From: Reticulitermes speratus
Lineage: Eukaryota; Arthropoda; Insecta; Blattodea; Rhinotermitidae
Assembly (NCBI GenBank): GCA_021186555.1
Contig: JAJKFL010000042.1
Coordinates: 48,306,980 to 48,370,979, forward strand
DNA: 64,000 nt
Direction of reading: 5' to 3'
Shown: positions 12,946 through 23,873 of the stretch, piece by piece
Position numbering within the stretch: position 1 is the stretch's first letter
Layout: each line of letters opens with the position of its first letter
The notes under the pieces: generated by a model
What the model was told of the DNA's origin: nothing
The model's database searches: none
Seen by the model: only the letters and a program-made list of their open reading frames with translations
Program-made: the position numbers and the translations under genes

Positions 12946-13147
12946 AACACCCTTACCACGACAAGCGGGAGACGTCTGGGAACCTTTTAAGAAAAGGGGA
13001 GCATTTGACAGAAAAGTACTTTGTCTCTTTTTTTTACATACCAGCAAGTCTCTTTCTAGGCCAGAGTTCCATACATCGTGTCCTGCCACTCTTCACAGCA
13101 CTTTTACTGTACAGACGTATGAATTGCAGCAAACACTAGTGCCGTAG

Positions 13148-14372
13148 TAAAATGCACTAGTGTCGTAGTTACATACACTAATGTCGTAGTTACATACACT
13201 AGTGTCGTAGTTACATACACTGGTGTCGTAGTTACATACACTAGTGTCGTAGTTACATACACTAGTGTCGTAGTTACATACACTAGTGCCGTAGTTACAT
13301 ACACTAGTGCCGTAGTTACATACACTAGTGCCGTAGTTACATACACTAGTGTCGTAGTTACATACACTAGTGCCGTAGTTACATACACTAGTGTCGTAGT
13401 TACATACACTAGTGTCGTAGTTACATACACTAGTGTCGTAGTTACATACACTAGTGTCGTAGTTACATACACTAGTGTCGTAGTTACATACACTAGTGTC
13501 GTAGTTACATACACTAGTGCCGTAGTTACATACATTAGTGTCGTAGTTACATACACTAGTGTCGTAGTTACATACACTAGTGCCGTAGTTACATACGTTA
13601 GTGTCGTAGTTACATACACTAGTGTCGTAGTTACATACACTAGTGTCGTAGTTACATACACTAGTGTCGTAGTTACATACACTAGTGTCGTAGTTACATA
13701 CACTAGTGTCGTAGTTACATACACTAGTGTCGTAGTTACATACACTAGTGTCGTAGTTACATACACTAGTGTCGTAGTTACATACACTAGTGTCGTAATT
13801 ACATACACTAGTGTCGTAGTTACATACACTAGTGTCGTAGTTACATACACTAGTGTCATAGTTACATACACTAGTGACGTAGTTACATACACTAGTGACG
13901 TAGTTACATACACTAGTGTCCGTAGTTACATACACTAGTGTCGTAGTTACATACACTAGTGTCGTAGTTACATACACTAGTGTCGTAGTTACATACATTA
14001 GTGCCCGTAGTTACATACACTAGTGCGTAGTTACATACACTAGTGCCGTAGTTACATACACTAGTGTCGTAGTTACATACACTAGTGTCGTAGTTACATA
14101 CACTAATGTCGTAGTTACATACACTAGTGTCGTAGTTACATACACTAGTGTCGTAGTTACATACACTAGTGACGTAGTTACATACACTAGTGTCGTAGTT
14201 ACATACACTAGTGTCGTAGTTACATACACTAGTGTTGTAGTTACATACATAGTGTCGTAGTTACATACACTAGTTCGTAGTTACATACACTAGTGTTCGT
14301 AGTTACATACACTAGTTTGTAGTTACATACACTAGTGTTGTAGTTACATACACTAGTGTTGTAGTTACATAA
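13148..14372. repeat. 21-bp minisatellite, ~58 copies
   Basis: The unit is ACTAGTGTCGTAGTTACATA plus C, with a recurrent T/C change (GTGTCG or GTGCCG). Because 21 is divisible by 3, the minus strand stays open in two frames for 269-301 codons as a seven-residue repeat. That is a consequence of periodicity and is not evidence of a gene. Indels accumulate after ~14250. Confidence 0.97.
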
Positions 14373-15116
14373 CTCTGCGGTTACTTCGATAGTCTTTTGT
14401 CGGCCACAGATTCAAGATTAAGAACGAAATATATAATAATAAAATTGCTTTTATTTTCCGCTCTTCGTATTAAGACACTTTTTTCGTGTATCACGTTCAG
14501 TTTTTGAGACGTCATCCTTCCAGTTCTTTGGCAAATAAGAAACTTTTAATTTAATAAGTCCTTTCTTTTTGCCAGCAGGATAAATTTGAATGCAAAGGTG
14601 GGGAGTTCTTCTACTCAAAGCATTTAAATTATTTTTCTCTCCTCTGTGTAATAAAAACAGGAAAATAAGCTTCTTGTACAAAAGACACGCTGAATCCCAT
14701 CTCTGTTTTATGTGCCCTATCCCTTAATCCGCCTACGCTTTGTTGATGTGGACCGAAGGCAAGAGAAAGCATGAGAGAGACTGCAACGTGATAATGGTAA
14801 TGGTGTTGTGTCTGTGTGAACTGTGTGTGTCCCCTGTTGAGATGCAACCATCTCCTGTCTCTGGATTACAGAGTGTTGCAAGTTACTTGGTCATGTCTAT
14901 ATATATGTCTGCATGTGAGAACTCGATAACCCTCTAACTGGTTATTTCGACATCTGACATTGAAACATTTTACTGAAATGTGTCAAAGATTTCCCCGATT
15001 TGTTTAAATCGGACAAAAATAAGGGAGACATGAACACTACCTCTTTGTCTTTCCGCACCTCTAAACCTCTCTCGATAAATATAAGCTGCGGCAAAATGTA
15101 ATTCAAAAATGAGTTG

Positions 15117-15592
15117 TAGGGCCGGACGGTCCGGTGCTAGAGTCCCGTCAGAAATAAGACATTTTTCTTTGATTTCAGGCTTCCGCCGCTATGTTGATGA
15201 AACCTGTGGTCTTTGGGTAATTACACGGCGTCGTGTGGTAATTATTTACCGACGTTTCGGGACAACGTATCGGTCCCATCCTCACGGGTCAAGATTCCGA
15301 ATAGGAAAGGCTTTCCTATTCGGAATCTTGACCCGTGAGGATGGGACCGATAAGTTGTCCCGAAACGTCGGTAAATAATTACCACACGACGCCGTATAAT
15401 AACCCAGAAGAACACAGATTTCAAGAGATTTTTCTCTTCGGCTCCTCCTGCCTCTTATTAAGGGACACTGGCTGTTCTTTCCTCGCCGGGGCGTGAGGCT
15501 GACCATTTACCTCCATGCAGTTCCGAGGTTAAGAATTAATGTTACTATACCTCCACTCCCCCTATATACCTTCTTGGCACGTACAGGGTAAA
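15117..15592 (+). mobile_element. SINE family C interrupted by an inserted palindrome
   Basis: Head fragment GGGCCGGACGGTCCGGTGCT at 15117-15170 and 3' body at 15428-15592 (TTCGGCTCCTCCTGCC, CGCCGGGGCGTGAGGCTGACC, CTCCACTCCCCCTATATACC). They are separated by the inverted-repeat element at 15200-15421. The SINE therefore predates the insertion. Confidence 0.6.
15200..15421. mobile_element. Near-perfect 222-bp palindromic element
   Basis: Two ~110-bp arms mirror each other around position 15310 (GGAAAG-G-CTTTCC at the centre). Outer ends are GAAACCTGTGGTCTTTGGGT and its near-complement. Each arm holds a hammerhead-like half: right arm GTGAGGA (15335-15341), T, stem GGGAC/GTCCC (15343-15347/15357-15361), GAAAC. 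It also has the ACACGACGCCGT block found in the elements at 44175, 54130 and 58530. The first core base is G, not C, so catalysis is doubtful. A related, more diverged palindrome lies at 44175-44410. Confidence 0.8.
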
Positions 15593-15890
15593 TTTTACGT
15601 TTCTTTGACCTCCTACACGTGTTGCAGAGGAAACGGGAGTGCCTGTTTTGTGTCAAATACAGGTCAGCTCTAAGTCTGTCATTTGTTAGTTAAGTACGTG
15701 AAGGTAGGCGACGATCCAGGGTTGCTAATCTGTGAGATTGTTCCTAACTTTATGTTATTTCTACAGTACATCTTAGCTTAAAAATGTTTTAATTGTTTCA
15801 ATGTCCGCCAACAGTTAGCGACATTTTATCTACCTAACTTATATATTTTAATTAGTACCGTACGTGTATAGCTAGTGTAATAAACAATTG

Positions 15891-15934
15891 AGTCCCTGAA
15901 GATGAACTTAACATAGTTCGAAACACGTTGGACT
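15891..15934 (+). ncRNA. Hammerhead-ribozyme-like motif (type I layout)
   Basis: Stem I is AGTCC (15891-15895) with GGACT (15930-15934). Core CTGAAGA is at 15896-15902, with one extra T at 15903. Stem II is GAACT/AGTTC (15904-15908/15915-15919), five perfect pairs. GAAA is at 15920-15923, a very short stem III CACG at 15924-15927, and cleavage dinucleotide TT at 15928-15929. All core positions fit the hammerhead consensus except the extra base after CUGANGA. A similar extra base is known from a natural viroid hammerhead (CChMVd). Activity is inferred only. Confidence 0.6.
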
Positions 15935-16387
15935 ATATTTAATATAAACCGTATTAAATAGCAGATAATAAAGGGTGTACATTTGTCGGAACACAATTTT
16001 ATGTAATGTTCCTAACTTGTTAGAATAAATTCCGCTTATATCTCGAGTCTGGTGGCGGTGAGAATTGGTAATATTGTCTTTGGGTTTTGACACCTCGTAA
16101 CATGGTAGGTGTTTAACGATGTTTCGCACAATTATACTGCCTCCATCTTCACGGTATTAATGCTTACTGCCTGTTTAGATGAAGTGTCTTATTCAATGAA
16201 CGAATAAAAACAGGCTCTTTCTAGGGACAGCTGAAACCAAAGGGCACCCTGTTTCCATTGCCCCAACAAGCCCGGCTTGTTTCCCCATTTTGGCATCTCC
16301 CCCCCCCCCTCTCCACCACCCAGGATCTCCTGTCTCCTACCCACTTTGCAACTCGGTAAAACAAACGTAAAACTACGCCTGTACACA

Positions 16388-16645
16388 CCATAAACCTATA
16401 TGATGCATTGGAGGATTAGATCCACTCATTCTTAGCCTTAGAAGTATGGTCAGTTTCATACTCCGGCCGCCTTGCGCCGGGGAAAGGCGCTCAATGAATA
16501 GGAGGAGGATGGAGGAGCGTCAGAGAAGGTCTGGACGTTTCGGAGAGAGCCAGATACTCAGCCCCTGCTGGAAATCAAACCATGTTTCCTCGGACGTTGC
16601 GTGTGTAGCGCAGTGACTACACTAACTGAGCTATCTCTGCTTGAC
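16388..16645 (-). mobile_element. tRNA-derived SINE (family C-like), minus strand
   Basis: Read on the minus strand it begins with GAGATAGCTCAGTTAGTGTA (A box) and a degraded B box (TTTGATTTCCAGCAGGGGC). A family C-like body follows, with the 3' tail CTAAGAATGAGTGGATCTAAT at the left edge. A GC-rich CGGCCGCCTTGCGCCGGGG block lies in the middle. Confidence 0.6.
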
Positions 16646-16897
16646 TCAATTATACCATTTAAATAAAAACAGCGGTTTGCTCCGATAGCTTGTTTCCTGT
16701 GTAGCATACTGTATATTATTACATCCTAAAATGCCCTAATATTTAAAATTGCATTTCGTTTGGTGTTCAGATTTGCTTCTCGTATTAACGACTGTGCTCA
16801 GTTACAATCAGCATATCTGATTTGTGATAAGTCTAAAACATTTGTGTTAATGAAGTGAAGGCACTGTGAAGAGGTGCTCTGAGCGCGAACAGGCGCT

Positions 16898-17440
16898 TTG
16901 TGGCACACCAGCTGATGATGACAATGTGTGGCACACCAGCTGATGATGACAATGTGTGGCACACCAGCTGATGATGACAATGTGTGGCACACCAGCTGAT
17001 GATGACAATGTGTGGCACACCAGCTGATGATGACAATGTGTGGCACACCAGCTGATGATGACAATGTGTGGCACACCAGCTGATGATGACAATGTGTGGC
17101 ACACCAGCTGATGACGAGACAATGTGTGGCACACCAGCTGATGAAAACAATGTGTGGCACACCAGCTGATGATGACAATGTGTGGCACACCAGCTGATGA
17201 CGAGACAATGTGTGGCACACCAGCTGATGAAAACAATGTGTGGCACACCAGCTGATGAAAACAATGTGTGGCACACCAGCTGATGACGACAATGTGTGGC
17301 ACACCAGCTGATGATGACAATGTGTAGCACACCAGCTGATGATGACAATGTGTGGCACACCAGCTGATGATGACAATGTGTGGCACACCAGCTGATGATT
17401 ACAATGTGTGGCACACCAGCTGATGATGACAATGTGTGGC
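16898..17440. repeat. 28-bp minisatellite, ~19 copies
   Basis: The unit is built around GTGGCACACCAGCTGATGAT followed by GACAATGT, with variant ends GACGAGACAATGT and GAAAACAATGT. As 28 is not a multiple of 3, each reading frame cycles through all three phases. This explains the three overlapping 179-199 codon open frames on the minus strand. No gene is implied. Confidence 0.95.
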
Positions 17441-17767
17441 GAAATATTCTGCTTCCTCTGTTAAAAGTAACTCAGTACTCAACATTTGTGTCTTTCGGGA
17501 TGTACCGCCGTGTAGTCTGGTAGATAAATAGGCCTACCGACGTTGCGGAGGAACATCTGTATTCAGAGCTGAGAAACAGTAAGTGATGCATACTCTGTCC
17601 GAATGGTTTTTTCATCCCACTATGAATTTGGAAGCTACAATTATATCCGAAACCTCGATAAGTGACAGACAGACCTCACGGAGGCACGTCCCAGAAGACA
17701 GAGTCTTCATATTTATGTCCGTGAAAACCTCAGCTTTCGCTCGCTTCGATCCTGTCTTAGTAGTTGT

Positions 17768-17975
17768 GGACAATGTCTTCTGTCTATTCGGACATTTTCG
17801 GACAATGCCTCCTGTGTATCCGGACATACGCACATTGCATCCGGACAGTTGCGAACAATGTCTTCTGTGTGTCCGGGCGTAGGCAGTTTACCCTGTGTAT
17901 CCGGACATTTGCGGACAAATTGTCCTGTGTATCCGGACATATTCAGTTTGTCCTTTGTATCCGGACAACTTTGAG
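17768..17975. repeat. Short degenerate array of TGTATCCGGACA units
   Basis: Seven or so imperfect copies, ~27-35 bp apart, of a unit with TTCTGTGTATCCGGACA and TTTGCGGACAA. Degenerate and without a strict period. Confidence 0.7.
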
Positions 17976-19034
17976 TTTAAATGAACACAATGAAACATGT
18001 CCTTAAAATTAGTGCTGAATTTCTATCTTGTGTGTATTTTCTGTTTTTATGTTTCCTGCTATAAACTGTCCACACAAACATAATTTTCCTTTGATGTGTT
18101 TACAAAATACAAATATTTTATGTGACGTTGCTTTTTCCGTGGAATTAATGACATATAAATACATTCAGTGTTATTTGCAACAGTCTGTAGTATCATTTTT
18201 CACATCAACCTTTTACTGCAGTAAAAGCTTTCATTTACATAGACTAAGCAGTTTGGATGCAAGAAACTTCTGAGGACATCTCTAGATAGTAATTGGTGTT
18301 ATGCGTCAGTAATTGTGGTTTTTGGCATGTCCTAATGACGCACTGTGTACACTATTATAACTCACCCACACGTCTTCAAAAACACCTCAGCAATTAACCA
18401 TGTCGAAATGTGGTATCTTTATGTACCACCTGCTTTACCATAAAAAAAACAGAATTTTGTTCACTCAGTATATTTATATGTTAACGATTGCCACAAAAAA
18501 ATATTTTTCTTTCAACAACTTTAAACTGTTCGTCTTTATGACGATGAATACGTGTGTTCTCTGTGAGGTCATAACGCATTGTCTAAGTACATTCCTGCTT
18601 CTAAGTGTGAACTGACTCAAACGTATATCGACTTTGATAATCCTAAGCTTTGATAACAGACAATTTAGTTTTAGTTCAGACATGTCTATTGGTTCCTTGT
18701 GCCTTGAGAAAGCACTTCTACCAACCGCAGAAACAATTGGCCAAGTTTAATGAAAAGGAAACATGAAGATTATATAGCGATGCAACTAAACAATGGGACA
18801 TGGGCTTGGAGATGTGGGACAGAGATGAAATTCGCAATCAGAGAGAGAAGGAAGGAGGAAGATATAGTTATGAATGAGAAATATTGATCATATTCATACA
18901 GTAGGAAAGCCAGAGGCATATATGTGGAGCAGTGATCCAGAAATTACATGGAGCGACGTTCCCCGAGGCGTCTAAACAAACACAGAGACAACGACAGATG
19001 ACTCCAGGGAGGATGATAATAAGTATGTTATATA

Positions 19035-19115
19035 TACATGGTGTTCCACTTGTAACCGACCCGCTTTCTTGATTTCGCCATGCAAACTGGCCGGTTTTAA
19101 GTGGAACAACCTGTA
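19035..19115. mobile_element. 81-bp mariner-type MITE
   Basis: Imperfect TIRs TACATGGTGTTCCACTTGTA and its complement (TTTTAAGTGGAACAACCTGTA), flanked by TA. Same length and interior (CTTTCTTGATTTCGCCATGC) as the copy at 46403-46483. TA-flanked TACAGGGTGTCCCACTT-like ends are typical of Tc1/mariner-derived MITEs. Confidence 0.75.
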
Positions 19116-19565
19116 TATAGCAGTTGTGTCGTGCTGGGCAAGACACGGGCTTGCCAGCGCTCTTCCAGTGACTTTACTGATGTCAAAATATATATGTTTA
19201 TTTCTTGTAAAGCTGTGTGTGCCGTGACTCAATTGTTTTCTGACGCAATCAACGTAAACGTCTGGTCATTGGACGGCAGTCATCGCTCCTCTTGTGCCTT
19301 GCCCGATATCCTTATCTGACCTACGTTTTTCGGTACTGTGTAATTCGGACCCGAACTAGGTGGTTGTCGACATTCTGTTCCCGCTGATTGTTTCGGCTTG
19401 TTACCAGGGTCGTTGCCTGGTGTTGTGGCCGAGACGGTTTGTGTTAATTAACTATTCTGATCCATTATCAGGCCAGTATTTAGTTTTTTGTGTGCCTAAC
19501 TACGGTCTGATCTGCGTCAAGTATATAAAGGGAAAATTTTTTTGTGTAAAATTCACTATCAGTTG

Positions 19566-19747
19566 AGTTGAACCCGTTTATAACGACATCGGTTTATACG
19601 ACACCACGTCTATAACGTCAGATATTCTGTGGTACCAATTAATTCCTCACTGTTAACCATAACATTACACTCCTCGGTTATAACGACACTCGTTTATAAC
19701 GACACAAAATATTCAGTACCTTTCATGACGTTATAACGGAGTTCGAC
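19566..19747. mobile_element. pogo/Tigger-like MITE
   Basis: The left end has TTGAACCCGTTTATAACGAC and a repeated GGTTTATACGAC. The right end is the approximate complement, CGTTATAACGGAGTTCGACC. Two further ATAACGAC copies lie just inside (19678-19705). TIRs of the form GTTGAACCCGTTATAACGAC are typical of pogo/Tigger elements. No transposase is present. Confidence 0.6.
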
Positions 19748-20737
19748 CGTATTAAGTTATTTAATTATTCGTTCTTTGTAAGGCATTTTAATTTCTCCTT
19801 CACACTTCCACGGTTTGTTTTGATTAGCGTAAGGCAATAGGATCTATATGGCATACGCAAGGCACTGAAGACGGAGGCTACATGTTCTGTCGAAATATGG
19901 GTACCTATTTATTACGCAAAATGAGTAATATCCCTGGAAAATGGAAAGTTTCCTTTAACATCTCTGATGTCATCAGTGTCTTCTGTTTTTTTTTTTTTCA
20001 TAGAATTGCCTTGGGATTCGGTATTCAAGTACACTTTACAAATATACTAGCCCTTTCTATTAATGTTCCTTCAAATTCTTCCGGTATCCTTTACCCCAAT
20101 TCTTCTCTAATATCTTCCCAATGTTTATCATCCTTCATGCTATATCCTGACACTGCTCTGAGCAAATGGTCTCCGCTGTTTCCTTATGACAGACTTCTTT
20201 TACTAATTTGATAACAATTAATAAATTTTACTTATACAATATTTATAAAAGTTTGTCTTTCTTGAATGGGAATTTTTCTAAAAGAACAATTCCGTCAATC
20301 CGGAAGCGTAGGAAGTGGTGAAAAAGTCAGCCTAGTTGCTAAATTTGAAATGCGTCAATTCATTTTACGCTATTAAAACTTTTAATTTGCCACTCATTTG
20401 CTGCGACATTAAACAGGATGTAATTAAAAACATATTCAGGGGGAACGTGGATGTGATTATTTTTATAAATCAGTATCCTGATGACTTAATGACTTAACAT
20501 CATTAGCGTCGCTTGTGATGAGCATTTTAATGACAGACATAATGATTACAGTCTTTGCGTGATGCCACATATTGTGACATCAAAATGCGAGACATTTTGT
20601 AGCAGCAGAATGAACAGTGCCCAAGACAAGGGAAAAGTTTAATTTAAAAAAAAAAAACTTAAGTATGCTTTGTTAAAATAAAAACGAAGTTTATGACAGA
20701 GACCACCATACTTATTACACGTATCACAAACTTATGG

Positions 20738-20992
20738 AACCGGGATAGCTCAGTCAGTGCAGTGAGTACATATCGGCCTGGATGACCGAGGAATCGCCGT
20801 TCGATTCCGGGCAGGAACTTGAGATTTTTCTCTCTTAAGCAACGTCTAGAGTACTGTTGGTTTTGACTGTCGTTTTCAGTGAGCGCCCTGAAATCTTTCC
20901 TCGGAAACAGAGAGGTATGGAGGTGAATCTGAGTGTACCTATACCACATAAGTGCCTTCATGATCCCATAGGCACAAGTTATCTTTACCTTA
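20738..20992 (+). mobile_element. tRNA-derived SINE, family C (copy)
   Basis: Head CGGGATAGCTCAGTCAGTGC (A box), B box CCGTTCGATTCCGGGCAGG, then body with TTTTTCTCTCTTAAGC, GAAATCTTTCCTCGG and the 3' end ACCTATACCACATAAGTGCC. The head resembles that at 57989. Confidence 0.7.
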
Positions 20993-21203
20993 CAACCAGA
21001 CTTGCAACATTTCACATATCATTAGTCCGGAAGTAAAGTGACACAACTCCATAAATACATAACTGAACATTTGACACTCATTCCGCTCGGAAGAACAGCG
21101 ACACTAGCGCTTTCTAGCGGCTAAGAATCTAATATTAGTTGTGTTACGTTTCCTATTAAAACAAGTAACTTTTGGCAGTGTTGGCAGCCTATTCATATAC
21201 AGA

Positions 21204-21478
21204 GGGAGCACGCGGTGGCGCAGTTGGTTGCACTGCGCTACAAGCCGGAAGGTTGCGGGTTCGATTCCCGTTGGTTTCATTGGAATTTTTCATTGACGTA
21301 ATACTTCCTGGGGTCGACTCAGCCTTTAAGAGAAGTGAGTGAGAGAAATAGTTCCTGGGGTGTAAAGTTCGCCAGTGCTTAGGGCTGAAAACCCTACACA
21401 TTGTCTTGAAATCTGGGATCCTCAACCTCCGGAAACAAAAAGGGCCTGGCCAGGCATGTAATGGGATTGCTTTAAGCT
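21204..21478 (+). mobile_element. tRNA-derived SINE, family B (copy 1)
   Basis: Head GCACGCGGTGGCGCAGTTGG then GCGGGTTCGATTCCCGTTGG (B box). Body: TTGGAATTTTTCATTGACGT, TGGGGTCGACTCAGCC, AAACCCTACACATTGTC. Tail: AAGGGCCTGGCCAGGC and GTAATGGGATTGCTTTAAG. It ends ~115 bp before the acceptor at 21592. A second same-orientation copy starts 41 bp after that exon's donor. Confidence 0.85.
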
Positions 21479-21592
21479 TTTTTTTTACTGACGTACAGAA
21501 CTCATAAATTGCATTTTTTGAGTTGTGACAATTTTATATTCCGGACTAATGATAGAAGGAAGTCACCAATAAAGTTTGTATTATGTCTGCAG

Positions 21593-21875
21593 GCCGCTCG
21601 CCTCCTACTATACCTACATGGAGCAGGACAGAGATTACATCTGCTCCAAGCCTGAAGACAACGGAATGCATCTATGCTCCAATCTGCCTCATTACAAATT
21701 AGGAGACTTAGTATGCAATGACAGTGCCATTGCTGGTGCCAGCAACACGCCGACAGAGAAGTCCTGTGTCAACTGGAATCAGTACTACACTGAGTGCAAA
21801 GCTTCGCCCTTTAACCCTTTCCAGGGAACAATTTCTTTCGACAACATAGGCCTCGCCTGGGTAGCCATTTTTCTT
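21593..21875 (+). CDS. Cav3 exon: domain I turret and first half of the pore loop
   Basis: G + 94 codons. The opening G completes Lys from the previous exon. The product runs PLASYYTYMEQDRDYIC through NGMHLCSNLPHYKLGDLVC, TEKSCVNWNQYYTECKA and NPFQGTISFDNIGLAWVAIFL. The long extracellular loop with five cysteines, and the FDNIG-AW-AIF pore helix, are typical of domain I of Cav3 channels. They lead into the selectivity filter encoded by the next exon. Acceptor GTCTGCAG|G is at 21592; donor CTT|GTAAGT is at 21875/21876, phase 0. Several Asn-x-Ser/Thr sites could be glycosylated. Both sides are closely bordered by same-orientation family B SINEs. Confidence 0.95.
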
Positions 21876-21916
21876 GTAAGTAGAACCTGAATCTTTGATA
21901 TTTTGCAGATTTCGCG

Positions 21917-22225
21917 GGGAACGCGGTGGCGCAGTTGGTTGAGGGACTGCGCTACAAGCTGGAAGGTCGCGGGTACGATTACCGATGGTGTCATTGGAAT
22001 TTTTTATTGACATAAGCCTTTCGGTCGCACTATGGCCCTGGGGTCGACTCAGCTTCTAACAAATATGAGTACCAGGAATATTTCGTGAGGGTTTAAGGCG
22101 GCCGGTGCGTAGGGCTGACAACCTTACCATGTTCATGTGCTGATTGTCTAGAAATTCTGTGAGCCTCAAACTCCTGGAAACCTAAGGGCCTGTCCAGGCC
22201 TGTAATGGAATTGCTTTGCCTTTTG
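21917..22225 (+). mobile_element. tRNA-derived SINE, family B (copy 2)
   Basis: Starts GAACGCGGTGGCGCAGTTGG only 41 bp downstream of the exon donor. Degraded B box GCGGGTACGATTACCGATGG. Body: GTCGCACTATGGCCCTGGGG, TCTAACAAATATGAGTACC, GGCCGGTGCGTAGGGCTGAC. Tail: AAGGGCCTGTCCAGGCC. Nearly full length and the best reference for the family in plus orientation. Confidence 0.85.
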
Positions 22226-22392
22226 TAGATTTCGCTTTATAAAGTCCATTTCCTTTATAAGTATTATGGACACGAGATATCCTGCTGGATGCACGCTTTG
22301 TATGCGATAAAGCTGCCTCGCTTGATGTGGCGATAAAACACATTAGGTCTTGCATTTCTTAATTCTCCCATAGAGCAGAAGCCCTAATGGGC

Positions 22393-22612
22393 CAGGTCCT
22401 CCTCATTATCGAGGCTTCACGATCACACTCAGACACACCACACTCGGTAGGACTCCTCTGGACGAGTGATCAGTCCGACGCAAAGACCTCTACCTGACAA
22501 CACACAACACTCATAAGTGACAGATATCCATGCTCCCGGCGGGATTCGAACCCACGATCCTAGTAAGCGAGCAGCCGCAGATCCACGCCTTAGACCGCGC
22601 GGCCACTGGGAT
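22393..22612 (-). mobile_element. tRNA-derived SINE, family D (copy 1)
   Basis: On the minus strand: CAGTGGCCGCGCGGTCTAAG, B box GTGGGTTCGAATCCCGCCGG, then body TATCTGTCACTTATGAGTG, GTCGGACTGATCACTCGTCC and tail GAGGAGTCCTACCGAGTGTG. Matches 39108-39365 and 58705-58945. Confidence 0.85.
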
Positions 22613-23045
22613 CGTTTGCCTTTCTTTATTACCAACTCATTCGCTAATGCACAAACATGTATTCCCAGAGATTCTAAATTATTCCTTAAACGACCAGAGT
22701 AGTCTCTGCGTGAAGCACTACGACATCTCGTTTTTGCTATTTTTGTGCGTCTAATATTGTTTTCTGGTGATTTATCAGAATTTGCGGTAAATTGTTTCCC
22801 CTTCCTCATGAGGCAACTTCTTCGACACACGTGTAATGCAATTAATCTAGACAATGTCCTAATACCCACAGTAAGCTCCTAAAGACAGACTGTCTTTGTG
22901 TATATAGATGAACCTTACATGCAGATACATTTACAACAAACATGAGCTGTAAGTTGCACACACTCTCGTTAAACCCCTAGAATCACAAAATTCGGCTGTG
23001 TTCCTTTTAAAACCTCATTTCAGGTAGTGTCCCAGTATTTTTTTT

Positions 23046-23325
23046 TGTGGTGAAGGGCCCCGCAGCAGATGCTACGGACGCACCGCAGCCTTGAGGCTTA
23101 TTGTGCAACCTTGTGATGAAGATGGTTAGTTTTTTTCAATTGCAATGGAGCACCGGGAGCACCGGTGGAATGAAATTGACAGGGGAAAACCGAAGTACTC
23201 GGGGAAAAACCTGTCCCAGTGCCAATTTGTCCACCACAAATCCCACATGGACTGACTTGGGATCGAACCCGGGTCTCCGCGGTGACAGGCCGGCGACTGA
23301 CCGCCTGAGCTATGGCACGGCCTAA
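23046..23325 (-). mobile_element. tRNA-derived SINE, family A (copy 2, near full length)
   Basis: Minus strand: GGCCGTGCCATAGCTCAGGC (A box), CCGGGTTCGATCCCAAGTC (B box), body GTGGACAAATTGGCACTGGG, ACAGGTTTTTCCCCGAGTAC, CATTCCACCGGTGCTCC. Its 3' module contains GCTGCGGTGCGTCCGTAGCA and GCGGGGCCCTTCACC. The 3' module is shared with 33466-33705 and missing from the shorter A copies. Confidence 0.85.
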
Positions 23326-23553
23326 CTGTCACAGTATTACCAGGAGCTGGTGTTTAAAAATCCATTGTTACAAGGACACTTAGCTAGCAGACAACAGGCA
23401 ATTTATCGTCTTTAATTGTCCAAACCATTTAATATCAAGAATCCTCTACACTTTTTTTAAGTTTACGCCGCCATTATGACCCTGGTGTAGGTCAGTATCG
23501 TGTCAGCATCTGAAGTTTTATTTTGAAATTTACTGGCAAACTACAAAATTAAT

Positions 23554-23873
23554 TTCACACTGTTGACACCGTGCATCCTCGTCATATTAAATCAAGTTAC
23601 AGACCAACCGATGCACACTAAAACCACTCTTTAAGTAGCTTTATTATAAAATTGTTAAAATTGTACCCCTACACGTGTTTTAACTTATGTTTCAAAGTGC
23701 AGATAGAATATTTTAAATCATGTGTTGAAGTGACTGTAGCTTTTAGCAAGAAACCCCCCTGACGATGATCCTAGGATCGAAACACGTGTAGGGGTACAAT
23801 TTTAACAATTTTATAATAAAGCTACTTAAAGAGTGGTTTTAGTGTGCATCGGTTGGTTTATAACTTAATTTAA
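23554..23873 (+). mobile_element. 320-bp inverted-repeat element with a hammerhead-like motif (P1)
   Basis: Starts TTCACACTGTTGACACCG and ends at TAACTTAATTTAA. It is bounded by a perfect 12-bp direct duplication TACAAAATTAAT (23542-23553 and 23874-23885). Inside, a ~105-bp left arm (about 23587-23690) is the reverse complement of the right arm (about 23779-23873). The right arm begins in the hammerhead-like core at 23755-23794 and ends in AATAAAGCTAC and GTGCATCGGTTGGT. A second element with the same ends and a different 13-bp duplication is at 38430-38711. The layout resembles non-autonomous Penelope-like elements; that assignment is inference. Confidence 0.75.
23755..23794 (+). ncRNA. Hammerhead-ribozyme-like motif
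   Basis: Stem I CCCC/GGGG (23755-23758/23791-23794). Core CTGACGA 23759-23765, extra T 23766. Stem II GATCC/GGATC (23767-23771/23774-23778). GAAA 23779-23782, palindromic stem III CACGTG 23783-23788, cleavage dinucleotide TA 23789-23790. The two-base stem II loop and the loopless stem III suggest it would work best as a dimer, as reported for short-stem-III hammerheads. Activity untested. Confidence 0.6.

Larger units (their letters stand above)
3244..21592 (+). other. 18.3-kb Cav3 intron packed with repeats
   Basis: Intron between the S5 exon and the turret exon. Annotated repeats fill much of it. Stretches where I see nothing beyond AT-rich non-coding sequence are 3310-5129 (a GTTT microsatellite at 3274-3299), 6693-8120, 9841-10260, 10946-11532, 14373-15116, 15600-15890, 17441-17767, 17976-19034 and 19748-20737. 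Chance open frames in these parts (for example 7064-7273 and 18028-18273) show no recognisable domain or codon bias. Confidence 0.8.

Noticed and set aside
13093..13998. 301-codon minus-strand frame (YDTSVCN repeat)
   Set aside because: Pure consequence of the 21-bp period. Two overlapping frames are open at once and there is no start or domain context.
16798..17432. Three overlapping 179-199 codon minus-strand frames
   Set aside because: The 28-bp unit shifts phase by one base per copy, so all three frames read the same peptide cycle. Not a gene.
20659..21015. 118-codon minus-strand frame as a gene
   Set aside because: It overlaps the family C SINE at 20738-20992 in antisense and has no recognisable domain.
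22429..22869. 146-codon minus-strand frame as a gene
   Set aside because: It runs through the head and body of a family D SINE; similar frames recur in the other D copies.
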